Source: Chloroflexota bacterium (lineage in GTDB: Bacteria; Chloroflexota; Anaerolineae; Anaerolineales; DRKV01). Taken from it: a DNA stretch of 12,318 nt. The DNA lies in NCBI GenBank assembly GCA_011051635.1, contig DRKV01000352.1, positions 1-12,318 of the forward strand, written 5' to 3'. Below the pieces are notes generated by a model. The model searched no databases, had not been told where the DNA came from, and saw only the letters and a program-made list of their open reading frames with translations. The position numbers and the translations under genes were made by a program. This document shows, piece after piece, positions 1 to 5,284 of this stretch (positions are counted from its first letter, which is position 1; each line of letters opens with the position of its first letter).

Positions 1-485
1 CGCTGTTCGCTGTAATGCACAATCGAGGCCGCCTGCACATCCGCTCCCAGCAGGAGGAGTTTACCGTCCAGTTCCAGCAGCCGCTCGAAGGCGGAACCGG
101 GGTCGAAGGCCGAGGGAGTGTCGCGCCCGCACAGGTCGGCGGCGTACCGCCCCGTCACGGCCAGCGACTGCATAGGGTGGGGGGTGCGGCAAGCCTCCGG
201 AAGGCGGCGCACATATTCGGAGAAAGCACCCATCCCGACGGCGGGGGTCTCCCAGGGGTCGTAGTTCTCCCCGCGGGCGAAGGCAAAATTGAAAGTCGGC
301 ACTGCCAGCGTCCCCTTCTCCGGCAAATCAAGGAGGGCAGCCAGGACTGCGTAATACATCCCTGTCCCCCCTTCGGGACGCCCCAAAAAGTGCAGCGCCG
401 AATGGCATAAGACCGTATCCCCGCCTTGCAGTCCAAGTCGTTCCAGCAAAGCGGCCAGGGTCTCAAAGGAAAGCGTCTTCATCAT
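1..485 (-). CDS. AAC(3)-family N-acyltransferase, N-terminal part (3' end off the left edge)
   Basis: The reading frame opens with two adjacent in-frame ATG codons (485 and 482) behind GAGGA and stays open for about 160 codons to the window edge; the family is usually about 260-270 residues, so roughly 60% is present. Family marks include GDTVLCHSALHFLG near the N terminus, GTLAVPTFNF, the block AVGMGAFSEYVRRLPEACRT followed by HPMQSLAVTG, then GSAFERLLELDGKLLLLG and IVHYSEQ. These match the antibiotic_NAT/YokD fold, whose classical members move acetyl from acetyl-CoA to the 3-amino group of aminoglycosides. In sugar gene clusters, relatives more plausibly N-acylate amino sugars. It follows the GNAT gene with only a 7-bp repeat array between them, and its start codons and ribosome site lie inside that array. 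The acyl donor and the sugar acceptor cannot be read from the sequence. An antibiotic resistance role is unlikely in this context. Confidence 0.88.
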   Translation of the reverse strand, partial: MMKTLSFETLAALLERLGLQGGDTVLCHSALHFLGRPEGGTGMYYAVLAALLDLPEKGTLAVPTFNFAFARGENYDPWETPAVGMGAFSEYVRRLPEACRTPHPMQSLAVTGRYAADLCGRDTPSAFDPGSAFERLLELDGKLLLLGADVQAASIVHYSEQ

Positions 486-532
486 TCCTCATTCTGCATT
501 CTGCATTCTGCATTCATCATTCTGCCTTCCTC
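477..532. repeat. Heptamer tandem array, ATTCTGC family (8 units)
   Basis: Eight contiguous 7-bp units are in strict register: CTTCATC, ATTCCTC, three ATTCTGC, ATTCATC, ATTCTGC, CTTCCTC. The array fills the gap between the GNAT stop codon (531-533) and the AAC(3)-type gene. It overlaps both: the GNAT stop shares two bases with the last unit, and the AAC(3) start codons and GAGGA ribosome site come from the first two units read on the minus strand. Confidence 0.9.
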
Positions 533-1010
533 ACTCCCGATACTCCTCCCACAACAGCCGCCCCACCCGAAACTCCAGTTGAAAGCCCATCCGCTCGTAG
601 AGTTTCCAACTGGCCTCGTTATCGCGCAGCACCTGGATTTCCACGGAATGCACCCCCTGCCCGCGCAGCCAGTCCAGCGCCAGACGGGAAAGTTTGTCGC
701 CGATACCCTTGCGGCGGGCCTTTTCTACAATCCACATATCGCTGAGTTCCCCCACCAGCACGCCGCCCATGTGCGCCGGGACGCGCTTCACGCGGCAGAG
801 CATGAAGCCGACCACTTCGCCGTCCATCTCGGCCACGAAGACCTGACTGAAACGCCCCAGCGTGCGGCGGAAAGAATCCAGCCACACCTGCCCGACGTTC
901 TCCGGATGCGGCAGGCGGTAGCCCATCTCGTAGAAGTAGGCGTTCAGGCGGGCGTACATCGCCGCCAGGACGGGGAAATCCGCCTCCGTTGCGGTGCGGT
1001 AGGTCAGCAT
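531..1010 (-). CDS. GNAT-family N-acyltransferase
   Basis: The product is 159 residues, a typical size for a single GNAT domain. The acyl-CoA pyrophosphate-binding motif A is at about residues 93-106 (WIVEKARRKGIGDKL, with the R-x-x-G-x-G core R99/R100-K101-G102-I103-G104). A motif B-like segment follows (SVEIQVLRDNEASWKLYERMGF, about 122-143). Start choice: the frame is open upstream to 1115, but the ATG at 1010 has a perfect AAGGAGGT at 1015-1022, and that Shine-Dalgarno overlaps the stop of the preceding ligase gene, so the two are probably translationally coupled. GNAT enzymes usually acylate amino groups from acyl-CoA. Lying directly downstream of a carrier protein and its amino acid ligase, this one could instead accept an aminoacyl group from the carrier, which is inference. 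It could also simply acetylate an amino sugar. Confidence 0.9.
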   Translation of the reverse strand: MLTYRTATEADFPVLAAMYARLNAYFYEMGYRLPHPENVGQVWLDSFRRTLGRFSQVFVAEMDGEVVGFMLCRVKRVPAHMGGVLVGELSDMWIVEKARRKGIGDKLSRLALDWLRGQGVHSVEIQVLRDNEASWKLYERMGFQLEFRVGRLLWEEYRE

Positions 1011-1014
1011 GGCG

Positions 1015-1022
1015 ACCTCCTT
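1015..1022 (-). promoter_or_regulatory. Shine-Dalgarno of the GNAT gene overlapping the ligase stop codon
   Basis: AAGGAGGT lies 4 bases before the ATG at 1010 and shares bases with the TAA of the ligase gene (1021-1023). It decides the GNAT start over the upstream in-frame codons and implies translational coupling of ligase and GNAT. Confidence 0.85.
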
Positions 1023-2211
1023 AGCCCGCGACCCCGCGGCGGACGGCCTCCGGCCAGGCGTTTTCGTCGAAGCCGTACTGCGCCAGGAAAGCGAAGGCCA
1101 TGCGCTCCAGGCCAAAGGCCACGCAGCCGGTATGCACCGGCGAACCGTCCGCCAGGGTGATGTTCAGGTGGCGTCCGAAGAAATCCTGATGGTAGTTGTA
1201 CGACCCCACCGCCAGGGTATCGTCCTTGAAGGGCAGGCGGGCGCGAATCTCGAACTTCAGGTCAAAAGCGCTCTGGAAAGCGGCCTGCTTGCGGAACTCG
1301 CCCACGAAGAAGGGGTCGTTGGCGCTCTCCACCCGGTAGGCCAGCCCGATTTCGGCAAAGACTTTCTCCATCCGCCGGCGGGCGGTCTCGCGGTTCTCCA
1401 GCACGAAGTCCTTCTCCCCCACGAAAATCACCTCCCGCATGGTGAAATTCCACAGGCGCTCCAGCGAATTCAGGTTGCTGGATTCGTAGCGGAAGCAGTT
1501 CCCCACCGCGGTGGCGGTCACGCTCTCGGCGGGCAGGGGGTTGTCGGCCAGGGAAAAATACAGGTGGTAGCACACCGCCGGGGAGAGCAGGGTCTCCACC
1601 TCGGCATAGGTTCCCTCCGGGGTACGCAGGATGCCGTGCTCGTCGCAGGCCGCGCTTTCCGCAAAGTGGTTGATGACGTCCAGGTCGGAGCGCAGGTGCG
1701 TGACGAAGGTCAGCGAGTGAGGGAAAGCCCGAAAATAGTTGACCCGCGCCAGATTTCTGGCCGGGACCAGCGTGGGGAAGCGGTAGGGCTGCGCCCCGAA
1801 GGAGGCAGCCAGTTCCTCGAAGCGGCTCTCGAAGTAGGCCACCAGACGGGTCAGGAGCGGCCCCAGGGTGTAGATGCCCGCCGCCTCCTGAAAGACCTCG
1901 CCGCGGCGTTCCAGTTCCGGCATCGGGTCTTCCCGATAGGGAACCGGGCGGTCGAGGTAGTCTTCCAGGATTTTGATTTTGGGACGCAGCGCCCCGCGGG
2001 CCATTGCCGCCACCACCTGCTGCACCTTGTCTTCCAGGATTTCCCGTTCTTCGGGGGAGAGCGGCGCGCCCACCTCCAGGGTGATACGGTCTCCCTGAGG
2101 GGATACCGCCCCCCGCAGGATGCGCTCGTCCACATAGGCCAGTTTGGATTGCACCTGCCCCGTGAGGTGCGCCGGAATGGATACCGCGGGGGCGAAAGAA
2201 ATTTCAGCCAT
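1021..2211 (-). CDS. Amino acid:[carrier protein] ligase (class II aaRS-like)
   Basis: The product is 396 residues. It resembles the catalytic core of atypical (methanogen-type) seryl-tRNA synthetase, the family whose stand-alone homologues activate Gly or Ala with ATP and load it onto the phosphopantetheine of a carrier protein rather than tRNA. Visible marks: a motif 1-like helix around 112-135 (IYTLGPLLTRLVAYFESRFE); motif 2 around 236-264 (GNCFRYESS, then WNFTMREVIFVG); motif 3 at 366-373 (FGLERMAF). The three expected zinc ligands appear to be Cys189 (ACDEHG), Glu243 (FRYES) and Cys363 (HTGCVAFG). No tRNA-binding domain is recognisable. Residues 1 to about 95 form an extra N-terminal region I do not recognise. 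The ATG at 2211 has AGGAG 7 bases upstream, and the gene overlaps the carrier-protein gene by 8 bases, so the cognate partner is almost certainly that protein. Family assignment is strong; which amino acid is used cannot be told. Confidence 0.88.
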   Translation of the reverse strand: MAEISFAPAVSIPAHLTGQVQSKLAYVDERILRGAVSPQGDRITLEVGAPLSPEEREILEDKVQQVVAAMARGALRPKIKILEDYLDRPVPYREDPMPELERRGEVFQEAAGIYTLGPLLTRLVAYFESRFEELAASFGAQPYRFPTLVPARNLARVNYFRAFPHSLTFVTHLRSDLDVINHFAESAACDEHGILRTPEGTYAEVETLLSPAVCYHLYFSLADNPLPAESVTATAVGNCFRYESSNLNSLERLWNFTMREVIFVGEKDFVLENRETARRRMEKVFAEIGLAYRVESANDPFFVGEFRKQAAFQSAFDLKFEIRARLPFKDDTLAVGSYNYHQDFFGRHLNITLADGSPVHTGCVAFGLERMAFAFLAQYGFDENAWPEAVRRGVAG

Positions 2212-2446
2212 GCGTTTTCTCCTGCAAATGTTCCACAATCAAAGGCACGCTGGTCAGCGCCCCGATGGTCTCCGCGCTGACCTCCACGCCGAAACGCTCT
2301 TCCAGCGCCAGCATGATTTCCATGTGCCCCATCGAATCCCATTGGGGCAGGTCGCCGAAAGCGGTTTCGGGGGTGATTTCTTCGGCGGAGACCTGCAAAG
2401 CCTCCGTCACGAGGGTTACGACCTGAGCGGTGAGTTCATCTGTCAT
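2204..2446 (-). CDS. Small acyl carrier protein (aminoacyl carrier protein)
   Basis: An 80-residue protein with the four-helix carrier-protein pattern and the phosphopantetheine attachment motif WDSMGHMEIMLALEE; the modified serine is Ser38. The acidic helix II after the serine and the ending SVPLIVEHLQEK are typical of stand-alone ACPs in biosynthetic clusters. The ATG at 2446 has GGAG 6 bases upstream; an in-frame ATG at 2458 also has a possible site (GAGG) and would add four residues (MEQP). Codons further upstream translate the palindromic repeat and are not real. The 3' end overlaps the ligase start by 8 bases. It probably carries the amino acid activated by that ligase. A general fatty-acid ACP role is less likely because no fatty-acid genes are nearby. 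A phosphopantetheinyl transferase must act in trans. Confidence 0.92.
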   Translation of the reverse strand: MTDELTAQVVTLVTEALQVSAEEITPETAFGDLPQWDSMGHMEIMLALEERFGVEVSAETIGALTSVPLIVEHLQEKTHG

Positions 2447-2463
2447 AGGTTGCTCCATGTTAT

Positions 2464-2496
2464 CCCTCACCCTGGCCCTCTCCCTAAGGGAGAGGG
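2464..2496. repeat. REP-like GC-rich palindromic element
   Basis: A 10-bp perfect inverted repeat, CCCTCTCCCT (2476-2485) and AGGGAGAGGG (2487-2496), separated by one base and flanked by CCCTCACCCTGG. This resembles a dispersed palindrome that recurs in many bacterial genomes and is often mistranslated as protein. Read on the minus strand it ends about 17 bases before the upstream ACP start codon. No T-run follows, so it is not a standard intrinsic terminator; it may act as an mRNA stability or processing hairpin. Confidence 0.8.
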
Positions 2497-2510
2497 AAAA
2501 GCGGGGGTAC

Positions 2511-2560
2511 ATTCGTGTCCATTCGTGTTATTCGTGGACCTATTCGCCCTATTCGCGGAT
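2511..2560. repeat. ATTCGTG-type tandem repeat (short copy)
   Basis: About five degenerate units of roughly 10 bases built on ATTCGTG, decaying to ATTCGCC and ATTCGCG towards the methyltransferase. The methyltransferase stop TAG (2549-2551) and its last codons lie inside this array. The same family makes a longer array at 5185-5284. Confidence 0.85.
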
Positions 2561-3424
2561 AATTTTGCACACCCCCACGGGCTGGTACTGCGGCTCCCAC
2601 TTGCCCCAGGGCATCCCGTTGTCGCCGGATTTGAAGTAGAAACCCGCCAGATTATCGCGCAGTTCGGCGCAGTGCTTCAATTTCTCGAAGAGTTCATCGT
2701 AGCGGGCGTAGTTGTCGGGCGTGTCGGGGGGCAGGTCGAACAGGCAGCGCAGGGAATCGGCGGTGTAGCACCAGCCCCGCGAGGCCTCGTGGAACCAGTC
2801 CGCTTCGCGGGCCGCGCCCAGGGTCGCCAGGAGCATCCCGCCGGGCTTGAGAACGCGGGTCATCTCGGCCACGACGCGGGGCAAATCCTCCGGCGGATTG
2901 TGCTCCAGCGCCGAGACAGCCACCACAGCGTCCAATGTAGCGTCAGGGATGTCCTCCAGCGCCATCAGGTTCTGATTGTACACCAGCACTTCGCCGGGGG
3001 CTTTGCCGCCCAGCGCGCCGGAGACCAGGGAGAGCAACCCCCGCCCGGCTTCCCTGATGCGTCCGCCCCGCAGCAAATCGAGAGTCACCGCGCCGGCGGG
3101 ACGCAAATCGGAGGGGCGCAGGCCGCGCACGCGGTAGCGCCCGCGAAACCGCGGGGAAAGGTCGGCGCGCGAGCCGCGGTCAACGCTGTACACGGTGGCG
3201 CCCCGTTCGGCGAGATACCACTGCATCACGCCCACCCCCGCCCCGGCGTCCATGATGCGCTTGCCGCGGGCATCCCCCAGGTGAGCGAGAATCCAGGTCA
3301 AATCGAGCAGGTAATGCCAGCCGAATTCCAGTCCCAAGCCCTTCGCCAGACGGCGCAGGTCGTTCACCAGGGGACGGTGCTGGTCAAGAAGGTCTGTGGA
3401 GAGAATTTCAATCGTTGGTTGCAT
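2549..3424 (-). CDS. Class I SAM-dependent methyltransferase
   Basis: The product is 291 residues. The SAM-binding glycine-rich motif I is IMDAGAGVGVM (57-67), with the acidic residue ending strand 2 at D82 (VYSVDRG). Later motifs are DAVVAVSALEHN (165-176) and the post-motif VLKPGGMLLAT (191-201). A region of about 60 residues (86-150) inserted between strands 2 and 4 is unusual and rich in Arg and Gly; it may recognise the acceptor. The substrate is not evident; in this setting O- or N-methylation of a sugar or of the growing glycan is plausible. Codons upstream of the ATG at 3424 translate a GTGCGGG repeat, so I start there, although there is no Shine-Dalgarno. The last codons (KIIRE) and the stop fall in the ATTCGTG-type array. 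Confidence 0.87.
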   Translation of the reverse strand: MQPTIEILSTDLLDQHRPLVNDLRRLAKGLGLEFGWHYLLDLTWILAHLGDARGKRIMDAGAGVGVMQWYLAERGATVYSVDRGSRADLSPRFRGRYRVRGLRPSDLRPAGAVTLDLLRGGRIREAGRGLLSLVSGALGGKAPGEVLVYNQNLMALEDIPDATLDAVVAVSALEHNPPEDLPRVVAEMTRVLKPGGMLLATLGAAREADWFHEASRGWCYTADSLRCLFDLPPDTPDNYARYDELFEKLKHCAELRDNLAGFYFKSGDNGMPWGKWEPQYQPVGVCKIIRE

Positions 3425-3431
3425 GAGGAAC

Positions 3432-3522
3432 GTGCGGGGTGCGGGGTGCGAAGTGCGGGGGGCGGCGTCCACGGTCTACGGTCCACGGTCTATCGTCCAC
3501 CGCCCACTATCCGCCATCTACG
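3432..3522. repeat. Heptamer tandem array, GTGCGGG plus GTCCACG families (13 units)
   Basis: Thirteen 7-bp units in unbroken register: five GTGCGGG-like units next to the methyltransferase start, then eight GTCCACG/GTCTATC-like units running into the end of the glycosyltransferase gene. The glycosyltransferase stop (TAG, 3518-3520) lies inside the last unit. The 14-base word GTCCACGGTCTATC (3481-3494) recurs in the arrays at 10872-10976 and, with one change, 12062-12152. Confidence 0.93.
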
Positions 3523-5128
3523 GCAGCAGGAAGGGTTTACCGCGCAGGATGCCGTCCACGAGGACGCGCATGGTGGGGTGATTCTCGGGGCGCAGTTGCC
3601 GCCAGGGAAAGGCTTTCAGACGCACCGCGCCGGGGATGGAGCCGGGTTCGAGGAAATCTCCAAAGGGGAGGGAAGCCTTGAACAACTGGTAGTACAAAAA
3701 ACGCCGCGCGTTGCGGGGATGCTCTTCGGGCAGAGACACTTCATCGGCGGACAGGAACCGCTCCAAAAGGCGCATGTACCCGTCGCGGTCTTCGGGATAA
3801 TGCACCACTTCGTAATCGGTGTACCGCGCCGCGGCGGCGGCCAGCACCGGCGCTCCCAGCAAAACGGCCTCCAGCCCGATGGAGGAGTTGTACACCAGCA
3901 CGAATTTGGAGCGCCGAATCAGGTCGTAGGAACTGAGATACTCCCGCGAACCGACGAAGACCACGTTGGGGAGGGCCGCCACCCCGTTGCGCTCCACCCA
4001 GCCCCGGACGTGCTCGCGGGCCTGCTTGCGCGTGCCGGGGCGCATCTCGTCGGGGTGCGCCCGAATGACGAAGAGCGTCTCCGGATGGGCGCGCATCACC
4101 GGCAAAAGGGCATCCAGCCAGGCGAACATGTGCTCGAAATGCGTGTTGGCGAAGACCTGACTGGTATCGTAAATCACGTTGGTAAAGACGGGCACAATCT
4201 GGCGGAACTTCGCGGCCTTCCGCAAAAAAGCCTCGTCCAGCCCCTGCATCTCCGGCCAAAAACGGATGCCCGCCATCGTGAACTCGCCCTTGAAACGCTG
4301 CGACAGGTAAGCGTCCAGGCGGGCGTTCTGCCGGGGGGAAAGGGCAAAGTCGGCGGGGATGCCCAGCGGGTAGGTGGGTGCGGGCGCATCGGCGACGAAG
4401 AAGGCCGTGAAGGGCAGGTAACTGACCTCGTGGGTGATGACGCGCACCCCCATCTGCCGCGCTACCCAGCGGGCCGCCGCCTCCGGGAAAGCGATGCCGT
4501 TGAAGAGCACCGCCGCCTGCGGCTCCACCTGACGGAGAAAATCGGAGAAGGCGCGGGCGACGGCCCAGGCCGAGACGATGTACTCGCGCCACAAGAAGCG
4601 GGTCGCTTCATCGTCCCGGAGGTGATGGCGGCGCAGCGCCCAGCGCAGACCGGGGAGGGTGAACGCGCCCAGAGGGACAGCCGCTCCCAGGGATTTGCAG
4701 GGGTACGTGAAGGCTTCCAGTTCGGGCAATCCCAGCCCCGCGAGGGCGGCGCGCAGGTTGGAGGTTTCGCCCTCCCCGAAGGAAACCACGGGCGCGTTCC
4801 GCAAATAGCGGTTCGTGCCGCGGCGGCACAGGGAGCAGGGCGGCGGCTGATGCACGTCGTCGGGATTGGTGCCCAACATGCAGCGCGTCATCCCGCCCGT
4901 ACAGGCGAAATGCACTACCGGGACGCCGGAAGCCTGCACGGCCATAGACGCCAGCAGGGAAAAGGCCGCGTTCTGACTGAGGTTCCCCAACCGCGTGGAG
5001 GCGTTGAAGAAGACCACCGGCGGCTGCTCTGGGCGCAGGGCGGCGTGCCGCGAGAGGTCGGCGCTCAGTTTTCGCAGGCGGTAGTCACCGGTCAGGTCGT
5101 AGATGCGGCGGGTGAGGGGGGGTATCAT
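3518..5128 (-). CDS. Capsule-type GT-B glycosyltransferase / polysaccharide biosynthesis protein
   Basis: The product is 536 residues. The C-terminal half has the pattern of capsule-synthesis (KpsC/KpsS-like) and CDP-glycerol-transferase-like GT-B enzymes: VIRAHPDEMRPG (354-365), the helix SSYDLIRRSKFVLVYNSS (399-416) and IGLEAVLLGAPVL (417-429), which usually form the donor-nucleotide site. The N-terminal half has LFNGIAFPEAAARWVARQMG (208-227) and a four-cysteine cluster: C76 (FACTGG), C83 (TRCMLG), C98 and C101 (PPCSLC). No signal peptide or membrane segment is seen, so it is probably a cytoplasmic or membrane-associated glycan-assembly enzyme. Coming straight after neuA and neuB, it may transfer the CMP-activated nonulosonic acid; the specificity is inference. 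The start ATG (5128) lies inside a heptamer (ATGATAC on the minus strand) with no Shine-Dalgarno; a TTG at 5149 would add seven repeat-derived residues. Confidence 0.8.
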   Translation of the reverse strand: MIPPLTRRIYDLTGDYRLRKLSADLSRHAALRPEQPPVVFFNASTRLGNLSQNAAFSLLASMAVQASGVPVVHFACTGGMTRCMLGTNPDDVHQPPPCSLCRRGTNRYLRNAPVVSFGEGETSNLRAALAGLGLPELEAFTYPCKSLGAAVPLGAFTLPGLRWALRRHHLRDDEATRFLWREYIVSAWAVARAFSDFLRQVEPQAAVLFNGIAFPEAAARWVARQMGVRVITHEVSYLPFTAFFVADAPAPTYPLGIPADFALSPRQNARLDAYLSQRFKGEFTMAGIRFWPEMQGLDEAFLRKAAKFRQIVPVFTNVIYDTSQVFANTHFEHMFAWLDALLPVMRAHPETLFVIRAHPDEMRPGTRKQAREHVRGWVERNGVAALPNVVFVGSREYLSSYDLIRRSKFVLVYNSSIGLEAVLLGAPVLAAAAARYTDYEVVHYPEDRDGYMRLLERFLSADEVSLPEEHPRNARRFLYYQLFKASLPFGDFLEPGSIPGAVRLKAFPWRQLRPENHPTMRVLVDGILRGKPFLLP

Positions 5129-5184
5129 GTGTGGCGTATCACGTATCAAGTATCACGTGCCACGTGTCAAGTGCCAAGTGCTCT
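5122..5184. repeat. Heptamer tandem array, GTATCAC family (9 units)
   Basis: Nine 7-bp units of the form GT-R-Y-CA-M in register (GTATCAT, GTGTGGC, GTATCAC, GTATCAA, GTATCAC, GTGCCAC, GTGTCAA, GTGCCAA, GTGCTCT). The unit at 5122-5128, read on the minus strand as ATGATAC, supplies the start codon of the glycosyltransferase. Confidence 0.92.
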
Positions 5185-5284
5185 GTTCGTGTCCATTCGT
5201 GTCCATTCGTGTCCATTCGTGCCAATTCGTGCAATTCGTGTAATTCGTGGACCTATTCGTGCAATTCGTGTCAATTCGTGGACC
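5185..5284. repeat. ATTCGTG-type tandem repeat (long copy)
   Basis: About ten units of 9-12 bases built on (GTCC)ATTCGT, with three identical GTCCATTCGT decamers (5191-5220) and then diverged copies. It abuts the GTATCAC heptamers with no gap. The last codons and TGA stop (5271-5273) of the neuB-type gene are made from this array. Confidence 0.9.

Noticed and set aside
1..485. Aminoglycoside resistance gene
   Set aside because: The family matches AAC(3), but the position after an amino-acid carrier module in a glycan cluster favours an amino-sugar acyltransferase. No resistance or mobility genes are nearby.
1021..2211. True seryl-tRNA synthetase
   Set aside because: It lacks a recognisable tRNA-binding domain and overlaps a carrier-protein gene; the zinc-ligand pattern and context fit the carrier-protein ligases.
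2476..2496. Intrinsic terminator
   Set aside because: There is a strong hairpin but no T-run follows on either strand.
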